A stretch of 62,728 nucleotides of DNA from Vibrio renipiscarius (lineage in GTDB: Bacteria; Pseudomonadota; Gammaproteobacteria; Enterobacterales; Vibrionaceae). Each line of letters starts with the position of its first letter. Within the stretch, counting starts at the first letter, position 1. The position numbers were made by a program, and so were the translations under genes. The stretch lies in contig NZ_JTKH01000018.1 of the NCBI RefSeq assembly GCF_000827885.1, forward strand, positions 1 through 62,728, written 5' to 3'. The notes below the pieces were generated by a model. That model had not been told where the DNA came from and made no database searches. It saw nothing but the letters and a program-made list of their open reading frames with translations. This document shows, in pieces, positions 17,879 through 26,664 of the stretch.

Positions 17879-20148
17879 GCCACTTGCACCTCTAATACTG
17901 TTTGTTGCTTTTTACCCGCGGCTTTAAGTCTGGTGTAGACAAATCCGCTGACTGCGAGGATTCCCACAATCCATGCCGCACTGCTCGTTGGATGATCGGC
18001 AAAATGCATCGTTTGGTAATACAGCGTCGCGCTGCCATACGCCAAGCCCATGGTCCAAACTGCGATAAAACGAGCAAACTTTTGACCGAACTCGCGAACA
18101 TACGCACCCATCGCTGCCACACAAGGCGTGTAAATCAAGATGAAAACTAGATAAGCAAACGCGGCATGCCCACTCACAAAGTACCCTTGTAAGTTACCAA
18201 AGATAGAGGAGTCCACTTCTTGGTCCTCAGCGACGGCTGAACTATCGGTTAAGTCACCGACTTCCACACCCAGTGGGTCTGAATAATTGAGACCCGCCAA
18301 ATTATCAGGAATGCTCATGACGGCTTCATGCAAACTGCCCATCAGGTCATATTCCGCATCATCGCTTTCTGATGGCGCGTACAGACTGTTCAGCGTACCA
18401 ACAACCGCTTCTTTGGCGAAAATACCCGTAATGATACCCACAGTAGCTGGCCAGTTATCTTCTCTTACACCCATAGGTGAAAAGATTGGTGTGATCACTT
18501 GAGATGCCTTTGATAAAACAGAGTTTTCACTGTCTTCATTACCAAAACTGCCATCGGAACCTATTGAGTTTAAGAAACTTAGCATCGTCACGACAACCAC
18601 AATGGTCTTGCCCGCCCCCAAGACAAAACGCTTTAGCTTCTGCCATGTTTTGATTAAGACGTTTTGCATGGTTGGCAATTCATAGTCTGGCATTTCCATC
18701 ACTAGGCTGTCGCTCGAACCAGGGTATAGGGTTTTCTTTAGTACAAAACCGGTAAACACCGCGGCAACAATACCTAACACATAGAGCGAAAATACAACGT
18801 TCTGGCCACTTTCTGGGAAAAAGGCCGCAGCAAACAAAGCATAAACCGGTAAACGAGCACCACATGACATAAACGGCGCCATCGATGCTGCTAATTTACG
18901 CTCACGTTCTTGATCAAGCGTACGCGTTGCCATAATAGAAGGTACGTTACAGCCAAACCCCAGCACCAGTGGGACAAATGCTTTGCCTGGCAGACCGATT
19001 TTTTGCATCACTTTATCTAACACAAATGCGGCACGAGACATGTAACCTGAACTTTCTAATACCGCTAAGAACAAGTACAAGCAGGCAATAACCGGAATGA
19101 ATGTGGCGACGGTTTGGATACCACCACCAACACCATCAGCGATCAAAGTAACAAGCCACACCGGTAAATGACCATCGAGTAGATAGTGACCACCATCAAC
19201 CAACACCGCACCAACACCGATATCAAAGAAATCGATAAACGCGCCGCCGATATTGATTGAAAACATAAACATGAGGTACATAACCACGAAGAAAAATGGC
19301 ACGCCTACCCACTTATTAAGGATTACGTTGTCCACTTTTTCCGTGAAACTATGGCTGAGCTTACCTTCACTTCTACGCACCAATTGACACTGTTGATGCA
19401 GATAGGTGTATTTCACGTCCGCTACGTGTAAATCGATGTCCAAGTCTAGGCTCGTATGCGCTTTTTCAATCGCATCGCGTTGCTCAGACTTTAGAGCGTT
19501 TAATACCAATACATCATTTTCTAAAGCGCGAATCGCTAGAGCTCGAGGCGCAACTTCTTGCGTGTCAAAAATAGGGGCAAGCTGAGCGATTTGAGCTTCA
19601 AACTCTGAACCGTAATCAAGATGAAGTTCATCAAGTGTTACACCTTGAACAACGACTTTATGCAGGAGCTGTTTAAATTGGATGACCTGTCCTTTGTGGT
19701 TCGCTGAAATGGCGAATACCGGACAGCCCAACATTTTTTCTAAGGCTTTAATATCGATGGTTTGACGTTCACGTTTCAGCGCATCCATCTTATTAAGCAC
19801 AACGATCATTGGGCGACCCAACTCACGTAACTGCAGCGTCATATATAGACTGCGCTCTAGGCAGGTGGCATCGACGACGTTAACAATCAAATCAGCAGGG
19901 TGTGTTAACACCGCGCGCGATGCAATTGACTCATCAATACTATTACCATCATTGCCACTATCAAGAGCGTAAATACCAGGAAGGTCGGTCAGGAAAAAGG
20001 CGTCACCAGAATGATTGAACCGACCGGTTTTTTTCTCAACAGTCACTCCAGCCCAGTTACCCACTTGCTGCTTAGCGCCTGTCAGACCATTGAATAACGT
20101 CGTCTTACCACTGTTTGGGTTACCAACGGTTAGAATTTTATAGTCCAT
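17875..20148 (-). CDS. feoB: FeoB, ferrous iron transporter with N-terminal GTPase
   Basis: 757 residues. G domain at about 1-270: G1 GNPNSGKT at 8-15, G3 DLPGIY near 55, G4 NKMD near 120. The membrane part starts around residue 285 and carries the two gate motifs, GFGCNVPSIMATRT and YTPCVAAMGAYVRE. It imports Fe(II) across the inner membrane. Translation is tightly coupled to feoA (TAATG, 1-base overlap) and to feoC (4-base overlap), giving a classic feoABC operon. Expected control is by Fur and low oxygen; a weak FNR-like site lies upstream. Confidence 0.97.
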   Translation of the reverse strand: MDYKILTVGNPNSGKTTLFNGLTGAKQQVGNWAGVTVEKKTGRFNHSGDAFFLTDLPGIYALDSGNDGNSIDESIASRAVLTHPADLIVNVVDATCLERSLYMTLQLRELGRPMIVVLNKMDALKRERQTIDIKALEKMLGCPVFAISANHKGQVIQFKQLLHKVVVQGVTLDELHLDYGSEFEAQIAQLAPIFDTQEVAPRALAIRALENDVLVLNALKSEQRDAIEKAHTSLDLDIDLHVADVKYTYLHQQCQLVRRSEGKLSHSFTEKVDNVILNKWVGVPFFFVVMYLMFMFSINIGGAFIDFFDIGVGAVLVDGGHYLLDGHLPVWLVTLIADGVGGGIQTVATFIPVIACLYLFLAVLESSGYMSRAAFVLDKVMQKIGLPGKAFVPLVLGFGCNVPSIMATRTLDQERERKLAASMAPFMSCGARLPVYALFAAAFFPESGQNVVFSLYVLGIVAAVFTGFVLKKTLYPGSSDSLVMEMPDYELPTMQNVLIKTWQKLKRFVLGAGKTIVVVVTMLSFLNSIGSDGSFGNEDSENSVLSKASQVITPIFSPMGVREDNWPATVGIITGIFAKEAVVGTLNSLYAPSESDDAEYDLMGSLHEAVMSIPDNLAGLNYSDPLGVEVGDLTDSSAVAEDQEVDSSIFGNLQGYFVSGHAAFAYLVFILIYTPCVAAMGAYVREFGQKFARFIAVWTMGLAYGSATLYYQTMHFADHPTSSAAWIVGILAVSGFVYTRLKAAGKKQQTVLEVQVA

Positions 20149-20375
20149 TACTTTACCTCGACCAAAATGGATGCGGCGATATTTGCACGAACCGCAAGTG
20201 ATACTCCACGAACCTCAACTTGCAATGGGTCTCCCATTGGAGCAAAGCGAACCAGTTTGATCGGCGTGTTTGGCAGTAACCCCATCACCATTAATTTTTT
20301 ACGAACGTCATTCGACAATTCAGTAAATCCGATGATAGTGGCTTCTTGCCCTTGCTGTAATTTTGATAATTCCAT
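20148..20375 (-). CDS. feoA: FeoA, SH3-like accessory protein of ferrous iron uptake
   Basis: 75 residues, the usual FeoA size and SH3-barrel pattern (LQQGQEATIIGF ... MVMGLLPNTPIKLVRFAPMGDPLQVEVRGVSLAVR; only partly quoted). It starts the feoABC operon. The start is ATG 20375; the ribosome site is weak (TTGGG). FeoA binds FeoB and is needed for iron transport. The promoter must lie in the 300 bases shared with the divergent TfoR small RNA. Confidence 0.94.
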   Translation of the reverse strand: MELSKLQQGQEATIIGFTELSNDVRKKLMVMGLLPNTPIKLVRFAPMGDPLQVEVRGVSLAVRANIAASILVEVK

Positions 20376-20430
20376 GGAGAGCCCAATAGGTTGAGTTGCA
20401 TTTAGTAATGAGAGTTATTTCTATTTCCAA

Positions 20431-20444
20431 TTGTAACTAAACAA
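20431..20444. promoter_or_regulatory. Weak FNR-like site upstream of feoABC
   Basis: TTGTAACTAAACAA matches the 14-base FNR palindrome TTGATnnnnATCAA at 8 of 10 defined positions and lies 56 bases before feoA. Feo operons are commonly induced without oxygen. Only a suggestion; no confident Fur box was seen nearby. Confidence 0.25.
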
Positions 20445-20651
20445 TCTCTGACTATTGTTGTCTGAAATCAAATTTTGCATTTATAAAACAATTCACACCC
20501 TGAACTCTCGTTACTTTTGTTAAAAAATAAACGTCAAAAACGTCAAAAAATCCCACCTTATTTTGAAGCGCTCTTAAATTGCGCGTAATTCAAATCTCAC
20601 AACAGCGTTTAAAACATTAAAAATCAACAACTTAAAATAATGTCGCATTTC

Positions 20652-20705
20652 TTATGGCATCTTGGCGTTAATTTTATGAGTAAAAAAAGTAGTTTTATCT
20701 ATAGT
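20652..20705 (+). promoter_or_regulatory. Candidate activator-dependent promoter of tfoR
   Basis: TATAGT at 20700-20705 is a good -10 element, but the sequence 17 bases upstream (TGAGTA) is a poor -35, as expected for an activated promoter. Two direct copies of TTATG, at 20652-20656 and 20674-20678, are exactly 22 bases apart. That is two helical turns, a spacing suited to an AraC-type activator such as TfoS. The site assignment is inference. Confidence 0.45.
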
Positions 20706-20711
20706 AGTTCC

Positions 20712-20837
20712 TGTCAGGCAATCACTGCTTTTGACAAAGTATTCCAGAGGTGGTGCCTAGCACCACTCCGGCAGCAAGCGAAGGTGTCATTGACACCCGT
20801 GGTATAGTCCCCCCGGCTATACCACGATATTTTTTTT
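20712..20837 (+). ncRNA. tfoR: Probable TfoR small RNA
   Basis: There is no ORF here, but three perfect hairpins follow each other: GTGGTGC/GCACCAC (20750-20766), GGTGTC/GACACC (20783-20797), and a 10-base-pair stem CGTGGTATAG/CTATACCACG (20798-20826) followed by eight T, an intrinsic terminator on the plus strand. The single-stranded part between the first two hairpins (20767-20782) is the best candidate pairing region. In V. cholerae the chitin-induced sRNA TfoR lies in the same place, between feoA and tfoS, and activates translation of the competence regulator TfoX. Identification is from position and structure; the 5' end (20712) is estimated from the -10, and the V. cholerae RNA is remembered as about 100 nt. 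Confidence 0.78.
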
Positions 20838-21374
20838 CTTTCTTTTCCCTCTCGCTCCCCTTCATTCGTTATCCTAGCAATGCCTTTTTATAAATAATTC
20901 ATCTAAAAAAATAAGAACATGTGATAGAACGATCAGATCACACAGATAAACGCTATTGCATCCTTCTTTTTATTACTTTTTCTCCATACCAATCCGGATA
21001 AGTTCATGACCAGAAGCTTGGTTCAGAAGCTTACGTAACAAATCCCTTCGCATTTCGCGCAGATTATCGTTAACGGAAGATTCTAATGGCAAGACGCTAA
21101 CCGCGTTCTTTACGATTTTAATCGTAGGCATGACTTAGCATTGAAATGAGTGAATCGATACCGAAAGCATCAGTACGACGCCGTTCACACACACTTCGTC
21201 AGAACAATAATGACGTGAAGGATGGCATGAAAAGAGCGCGGTAGACGCGCCACCAGCGTAACGCGATGACACATAGAGTATTGAAGAAAAGGAAGTGGGT
21301 AAGAACTCGAGCCATCTCGATAGCTTCAGTTCAATAGGTTGCGCGGCAAACTGGCGTTTGCCGCTCTCGACGAG
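20838..21374. other. Gene-poor stretch between tfoR and tfoS
   Basis: About 540 bases with one small ORF (20973-21131, minus) and no other convincing gene. I see a T/C-rich start, an imperfect inverted pair TGTGAT/ATCACA near 20921-20943, and an 8-base-pair hairpin GCGGCAAA/TTTGCCGC at 21343-21364, which lies 11 bases after the tfoS stop and may close its transcript although no U-run follows. The rest shows no recognised structure. Confidence 0.6.
20973..21131 (-). CDS. Small ORF, 52 residues, unknown
   Basis: An open frame from ATG 21131 to TAA, beginning MPTIKIVKNAVSVLP and containing a charged amphipathic segment LREMRRDLLRKLLNQ before HELIRIGMEKK. No Shine-Dalgarno is evident and a stop codon sits two codons upstream. 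It reads in the same direction as tfoS, 240 bases after it. It could be a true small protein or a remnant of an older gene. I do not recognise the family. In V. cholerae the locus numbering leaves room for one small gene between feoA and tfoS, but I cannot confirm it is this one. Confidence 0.4.
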   Translation of the reverse strand: MPTIKIVKNAVSVLPLESSVNDNLREMRRDLLRKLLNQASGHELIRIGMEKK

Positions 21375-24300
21375 TTAAATCGTCTCATCTCTTTCAATAG
21401 GGACTTCTTTATTATGGGGATACTGGTCTTCAACAAACTGTGTTGGAGACACACCAAAGCGATGCTTAAACCTTTGACTAAAGTACGATGGATCATTGAA
21501 ACCACAATCAAAAGCCACGTCCGAAACCTTGGCGCCCGCTAATAATCGTCGGCATGCATTATCCAAACGAATTTCACTCAGATAATCGGTAAAGGTACGT
21601 TGCGTTGCGGTTTTAAACCGTCGTTGCAAACTTCGCTCTGAAACAAACATCATTTTTGCTGCGGTTGAGGTACTAAACTCTGAGTCTGAATAGTGATCAC
21701 GAACCAAGTTCTCAAGCTTATCAATCCAAGAATCTTGATTCTTATCTCCCGTTCGAGGCATCGCCACCCCTTCTGAATACGAAAATTCAATCAACGAATG
21801 TTCATCAAAGTCAGGGCTACTTTGCCAGCTGATCGCAATAACGTTCTTGCCATCCGCTCTTTGTAACGAAACTTCACCACCACTGGCATCAACCAGACTT
21901 TCTATTTCTGGCCAACTGCTCTCTTTTTCAACATCAATTGCTAAGCCGTAATCGGTGATATTGAGGCTTATGCGATCGTCATGATTTAAAATTTGCATCT
22001 GAATAGTTTGATGCTTAAAACAACGCTTTATCAACCCTTCAAACAGCAGATTAAACAGAATATCGAGATTAAAATACTCGAGTAGAACATAGTTCTGCCT
22101 ACTTTCGTGCGCTTCTAGCTCGACCGTCAAACCAGCTTTCGTGAAATCTTTTTTCCAGCCATCAAATATTGATGTGGAAATTAAAGACAAGTTATATGCC
22201 GCTAGCGCTTCATTTTTTGACTCTCGGACGTTCAACAATAACCCTAACTCATTGGCGATGTTGTCCGCGATCTTGCTTTGTTCTCTTCCCTCGTCATCCG
22301 AAAGGTGGCTTTTCTCGTGGTGTAATCTGTCACGAAACGACTGGATGGCTTGGCTTAAGATCAGTCTTCTCACCTGTAACTGCTTACGCAGTTGATGGTT
22401 ATTACTGACTAAAATACGACTTTGATGCCTAAGCTGATTCGTTTTTAGAGAAACCTGAGCTTTTAGCTCACGGTTTGACTTAGACATCACTTTAGAACGC
22501 CAATAAATAACCACCAAAAACAGTGCGGCAAATGACAGCACATATAACATCATCGCCATCGAGGTGAGATACCAAGGTGCTGTCACCGAAAATTCGATAC
22601 TTTTTTCTCTTCCGCGCTCAACACCATTCACCACTGGTCGAACATATAATTGGTATTGACCTGGCGTTAATCCATCAATCAGAATTTGATAGCCATCTAA
22701 TGGTGTCCAATTTGGATCGTCATTAAGGCGGTACTCGAGCGTTGAACTGCTCACACTGGGTAATAACCCCATCTTGACTTCGATAGTCGCGCCATAAGGG
22801 GCCACTATCTCATTTTGAGAAATGGAACCAAATGACACCAAACTTTGGTTGATTTTGACCTGCGAAAAAATCGTCTTCGTTTCTGGTAGCGGGTTAACCA
22901 CCAAATCTTCACTGTTTACTCGAACCAAACTATGCCAAGAGCCAAGCAATAGCCCTTCTGAATTGGTGACATCTTTTAGACAGAATCCATTTTGAAATTC
23001 GTTATTAATGAGGCCAAAGGGCTGGCCATAGTGAGAAACAAACTCCCCTTTTAGGCCATAATGCGTGAGTCCAGCGGAAGAGGTTAGCCACATTCCAGAC
23101 GTGTTTTTGATTAAACACTGTGGGCTAATATGTTCATCAATTAATGTCAGGTTTTTTAGATATGCCGTGCGTAAGTCAACAATATTCAAGCCATAACTGC
23201 TTGCAATCCAAACTTGTTCGTCTTCGCCTTCCGTCATGCTGAGAACGACGCCAAATTGAGCGCTATTTTCGACAAAGTTAAGCTGCCCATCACGTAAGAG
23301 GTAAACACCACGATCCGTCCCGATCAGTAGATGATTATTTTTTGATGGCATAATCTGTGTAATTCGAAGCGATGCCAGATTAGACGAAATCAAGCTATCA
23401 CCGAACTCCGTTATCTGCTGAGTTTCAATGTTGTATCGCCAAAGAGAACGCGCATTGATACCCCATAGGTGGCCTTCATTCCCCTCAACCATCAACGAAA
23501 CTTCCTGCCCAACAAGCAAAGGCGGTAATGACCGACTATCCATTCTCTGTCCCGTGTTCACATCAAATCGGCTAATGCCCTTCGATGTCGCAACCCACAG
23601 TACGCCATCAATTTCAGCCAGACCATTGATAATGCCACTTTTAATCAGCTCTTTTTCCGATTCTCGGCCATTTTTTATTTGGTACAACCCAGTATCTGTG
23701 ACCATCCAAAAGCCACTTTTATTTTCCATGGCGACTAAATCTTTCAAACGCCCATGGTAATTATCACGATCAAAGTGATAGCCATAAAAATCTTGGATAG
23801 GAAAACGTTCAAATTTATCGCCAAATAGCGAATAGTATTGAATTCCTTTATTGGTACCAATCCACATCCCACCCGCATTATCATTTATGATGGTATTAAT
23901 TTTTTGGCCGATAAGCGTGTATCTTGCGTCGTCTGCCCCCGAATATTTGGTTATTTCGCCAGTCAAAAACGAATAAATATACAATCCATTTTCGGTTCCT
24001 AACCAATAGGCATCTTTCGTTTCCGCAATCGCCATGACCCCTGGGGCTGGGATAATATATTTGGGTTGTTCTGGGTGGTTTATGTCATAAACGACTGCGC
24101 CCGTCGCGGCACCATGCAGCAACTCTCGCCGATTATCAGAAAAGTAAACGCTAGACACATCGCGATTTTTAGAGCGAGGAACGTGAATAAAACTGTCACC
24201 TTCTGAAAGGTAGACGCCGCCATTAGTCGCTAAAACCCACTTGGTTTTAATAAACAGAGCATCGTTCACTTGCATCTTGGTTGAGCGATTGTATTGATAC

Positions 24301-24767
24301 ATCTCCATTAACGAGTAGGTTTTCAAGGCACCCGTCGAGATTTGATACGTATAAAAACTGCGCTCATCCGTGACCCAAATATAGTCGCTGATGCTGCCCA
24401 GTTTATTGATTTCACTGCCTGGCGGTAGACGAAATACGACCTCTCTTTGCTGATGAGAAAGAGATCGATAAACGGCATTATCTTGATAAGTCCAAAAACG
24501 ATTGGCTTGGAACTGAAAATGTTCTGTGGAATAAGGAAGAGCAGAACCGACTTTAGGCGTGACGTTTTTGCCGTCAAAAAAAAGGACCTTATCACGGACA
24601 TCATGAATCCAAATGCCGCCACCAGGTGCTAAAAAAAGTTTTTTTGCGGCATAACGCCAACCTTGATCATGAGTTGGCAAAGAATAGAAGACCGACGGCG
24701 AGGTATCGAACGCAAGCGCAACATTGGCAAAGAAATAGAGCAACACGCTCCATAAAGCTTTTTTCAC
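21375..24767 (-). CDS. tfoS: TfoS, membrane chitin-oligosaccharide sensor and AraC-type regulator
   Basis: 1130 residues from GTG 24767 (VKKALWSVLLYFF), preferred because AGGGA lies 8 bases before it; ATG 24788 is an alternative. Order of parts: signal peptide; periplasmic beta-propeller made of repeats such as IGTNKGIQYYS and IGTDRGVYLLRDG; a Y_Y_Y-type domain near residues 680-755; one membrane segment (MAMMLYVLSFAALFLVVIY); a coiled-coil and kinase-like region lacking catalytic motifs; and a C-terminal AraC/XylS double helix-turn-helix (SERSLQRRFKTATQRTF ... VAFDCGFNDPSYFSQRFKHRFG). In V. cholerae TfoS senses chitin oligosaccharides and switches on tfoR, linking chitin to natural transformation. 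Position next to feoABC, tfoR and znuA agrees. Confidence 0.9.
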   Translation of the reverse strand: MKKALWSVLLYFFANVALAFDTSPSVFYSLPTHDQGWRYAAKKLFLAPGGGIWIHDVRDKVLFFDGKNVTPKVGSALPYSTEHFQFQANRFWTYQDNAVYRSLSHQQREVVFRLPPGSEINKLGSISDYIWVTDERSFYTYQISTGALKTYSLMEMYQYNRSTKMQVNDALFIKTKWVLATNGGVYLSEGDSFIHVPRSKNRDVSSVYFSDNRRELLHGAATGAVVYDINHPEQPKYIIPAPGVMAIAETKDAYWLGTENGLYIYSFLTGEITKYSGADDARYTLIGQKINTIINDNAGGMWIGTNKGIQYYSLFGDKFERFPIQDFYGYHFDRDNYHGRLKDLVAMENKSGFWMVTDTGLYQIKNGRESEKELIKSGIINGLAEIDGVLWVATSKGISRFDVNTGQRMDSRSLPPLLVGQEVSLMVEGNEGHLWGINARSLWRYNIETQQITEFGDSLISSNLASLRITQIMPSKNNHLLIGTDRGVYLLRDGQLNFVENSAQFGVVLSMTEGEDEQVWIASSYGLNIVDLRTAYLKNLTLIDEHISPQCLIKNTSGMWLTSSAGLTHYGLKGEFVSHYGQPFGLINNEFQNGFCLKDVTNSEGLLLGSWHSLVRVNSEDLVVNPLPETKTIFSQVKINQSLVSFGSISQNEIVAPYGATIEVKMGLLPSVSSSTLEYRLNDDPNWTPLDGYQILIDGLTPGQYQLYVRPVVNGVERGREKSIEFSVTAPWYLTSMAMMLYVLSFAALFLVVIYWRSKVMSKSNRELKAQVSLKTNQLRHQSRILVSNNHQLRKQLQVRRLILSQAIQSFRDRLHHEKSHLSDDEGREQSKIADNIANELGLLLNVRESKNEALAAYNLSLISTSIFDGWKKDFTKAGLTVELEAHESRQNYVLLEYFNLDILFNLLFEGLIKRCFKHQTIQMQILNHDDRISLNITDYGLAIDVEKESSWPEIESLVDASGGEVSLQRADGKNVIAISWQSSPDFDEHSLIEFSYSEGVAMPRTGDKNQDSWIDKLENLVRDHYSDSEFSTSTAAKMMFVSERSLQRRFKTATQRTFTDYLSEIRLDNACRRLLAGAKVSDVAFDCGFNDPSYFSQRFKHRFGVSPTQFVEDQYPHNKEVPIERDETI

Positions 24768-24797
24768 CAGCTCAATCCCTAGCAGCATAAAAGCGAG

Positions 24798-24826
24798 TTA
24801 TGAGTGCCAATCCAAGGCACTCATAA
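24798..24826. repeat. Perfect 11-bp stem-loop between znuA and tfoS
   Basis: TTATGAGTGCC (24798-24808) and GGCACTCATAA (24816-24826) form a perfect stem with a 7-base loop, 31 bases before the preferred tfoS start. No U-run follows on the minus strand, so it is not a standard terminator. It could end or weaken znuA read-through, or control tfoS translation. Confidence 0.6.
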
Positions 24827-24912
24827 ATAAAATAGTACTCTATTCTATTTCATCGGAATCGCGAAATACACTCAAAGCATTGGATTTAATTAGAAATTTC
24901 CTTTGCTGTCGA

Positions 24913-25791
24913 TTATTGCGCCAAGCATGTTGCAAAATTACCCGCCAATTGGTCAATAAACGTGAAGTAACTACCTTTTTTCACTTCAATGTTGGTTCCA
25001 ATGGGATCGAGCACCCCAACACTGGCTTGGCTACCACGGACAACCGACTCAACCACTGCCGGTGTAAACTGCGGTTCGGTAAAGACGCATTTCGCCTGTT
25101 TTTGAGCCAACGATTTGCGGATATGAATCAGAGTTTTGGCACCCGGCTTACGCTCAGGGCTGACGGTAAAGTGCCCCAATTGGTTCAAACCATAATCTTC
25201 TTCGAAATAGCCATAAGCATCATGGAATACAAAATACCCAACCTGCTTTACTGGCGCTAAGCGCTGAGTCAATTGATCACGTTGTGTCGCTAATTGTGCT
25301 GCGAATTGTTGATAATTCGCATCATATTGCGCCGCATGGTCGCCATCCAATTGCTTGAGTTCTGCCGTGATTGCCTGAGCAACTTTTAAGGTTGGAGCAT
25401 AACCCAGCCAAAAGTGAGGATCGTGGCTGCCATGATTGTGTCCATCGTGATCGGCGTGACCACCGTTAAATTCACGTAGTGGCAAACCCTCGATTTTTGA
25501 CAACTCGAGCACATTCGCTTGTTTTGTCACCACATTTGCTAGGAAAGGCTCTAAATCATGACCAAACCAAATCACGAAATCGGCTGAAGCGACTTTTTTA
25601 ACATCCGAAGGACGTAAAGCATAATCATGTGGTGAGGTATTTGAGCTAAGTAAAACGCTTGGTTCACCAACATCAGCCATCAATTCTTGTACGATCATTT
25701 GGATGGGTTTGATACTCGTAAGCACCACCGGTTCTTTTGCCATTGCCGTCATGCTTGATAACGCCAAGGCCAACATTATTAATTTCTTCAT
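24913..25791 (-). CDS. znuA: ZnuA, periplasmic zinc-binding protein of the ZnuABC transporter
   Basis: 292 residues with a signal peptide (MKKLIMLALALSSMTAMA). Zinc ligands of the cluster A-I family are visible: the histidine in NTSPHDYALRP, the His-rich acidic loop HADHDGHNHGSHDPHFW near residue 115, and the histidine in FVFHDAYGY. It delivers zinc to ZnuB/ZnuC. It is divergent from znuCB across a Zur box at 25832-25850, so the three genes should be induced together by zinc shortage. tfoS follows in the same direction 145 bases later. Confidence 0.96.
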   Translation of the reverse strand: MKKLIMLALALSSMTAMAKEPVVLTSIKPIQMIVQELMADVGEPSVLLSSNTSPHDYALRPSDVKKVASADFVIWFGHDLEPFLANVVTKQANVLELSKIEGLPLREFNGGHADHDGHNHGSHDPHFWLGYAPTLKVAQAITAELKQLDGDHAAQYDANYQQFAAQLATQRDQLTQRLAPVKQVGYFVFHDAYGYFEEDYGLNQLGHFTVSPERKPGAKTLIHIRKSLAQKQAKCVFTEPQFTPAVVESVVRGSQASVGVLDPIGTNIEVKKGSYFTFIDQLAGNFATCLAQ

Positions 25792-25831
25792 TGATTAACC
25801 ACATAGTGACTTATGGAATTGCTAGGGATTA

Positions 25832-25850
25832 AATGTTACATTATAACATT
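25832..25850. promoter_or_regulatory. Zur operator between znuA and znuCB
   Basis: AATGTTACATTATAACATT contains perfect inverted arms AATGTTA and TAACATT around a 5-base centre, matching the gammaproteobacterial Zur box. It lies in the middle of the 84-base divergent region, able to repress both directions. Confidence 0.88.
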
Positions 25851-25875
25851 ATCCAATTGCAAATGAGTTCCATTC

Positions 25876-26664
25876 ATGACCTCGCTCGTCGACCTCTCAA
25901 ACATTTGTGTTCAGTTCAATGAACGCAAAGTCCTCGATAATGTTAGCGTAAGCTTAAAAAGTGGCGAAATTACCACTTTAATCGGACCAAATGGCGCAGG
26001 GAAGTCGACACTGGTAAAGGTTCTACTTGGCTTACAACGTTGTACTGAAGGAAAAATAACCAAACCGAAAGGGCTAAAAATTGGTTATGTTCCACAAAAA
26101 CTTAAGCTCAACGACTCTTTGCCACTCGATGTGTCACGCTTTTTGCTGTTAGCGGGTAAGTACAGCCAACAAGAAATTCAAGACGCATTAAGTTTAGTCG
26201 GGGCTTTACACCTTATCAAAGCGAACATGCACTCGCTTTCAGGTGGTGAAACACAGCGCGTGTTGCTTTCACGTGCCCTATTGCGACGCCCTCAGCTTTT
26301 GGTGTTGGATGAGCCCGCTCAAGGTGTGGATGTACAAGGACAAATAGATCTCTATGACCTGATTGATACTATCCGTCACCGTTTTCACTGTGCGGTCTTT
26401 ATGGTGTCACATGATCTCCATTTGGTTATGGCAAAAACGGATCATGTTATCTGCTTACAGCACCACATCTGTTGCTCAGGTGCGCCTGCCGCTATCGCGC
26501 AGCACCCGAAATATTTAGCTTTATTTGGCCAAGCACGACAAGAAAAAATCGCTTTTTATCACCACCAGCACGATCATCATCATCACGATCTTTCTGGACA
26601 AGCCGTTAAAGGCGAAGGCTCTAGTTGCGGCCACCATTCACACGGACACCATCACCATGATTGA
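25876..26664 (+). CDS. znuC: ZnuC, ATPase of the zinc ABC transporter
   Basis: 262 residues. Walker A GPNGAGKS near residue 37, ABC signature [11 protein letters not shown] near 130, Walker [13 protein letters not shown] near 150, and the switch histidine in MVSHDLH. The C-terminal 40 residues are unusually rich in histidine ([16 protein letters not shown]), probably a metal buffer or sensor tail. The start of znuB overlaps its last codons by 8 bases. Cytosolic subunit driving zinc import through ZnuB. Confidence 0.96.
   Translation: MTSLVDLSNICVQFNERKVLDNVSVSLKSGEITTLIGPNGAGKSTLVKVLLGLQRCTEGKITKPKGLKIGYVPQKLKLNDSLPLDVSRFLLLAGKYSQQEIQDALSLVGALHLIKANMHSLSGGETQRVLLSRALLRRPQLLVLDEPAQGVDVQGQIDLYDLIDTIRHRFHCAVFMVSHDLHLVMAKTDHVICLQHHICCSGAPAAIAQHPKYLALFGQARQEKIAFYHHQHDHHHHDLSGQAVKGEGSSCGHHSHGHHHHD

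Noticed and set aside
20403..20425. Fur box before feoABC
   Set aside because: The best match (TGAGAGTTATTTCTA) agrees at only about 10 of 14 defined positions, too weak to call.
20921..20943. Possible CRP site near TGTGAT/ATCACA downstream of tfoR
   Set aside because: Spacing is wrong for CRP and no gene starts nearby.
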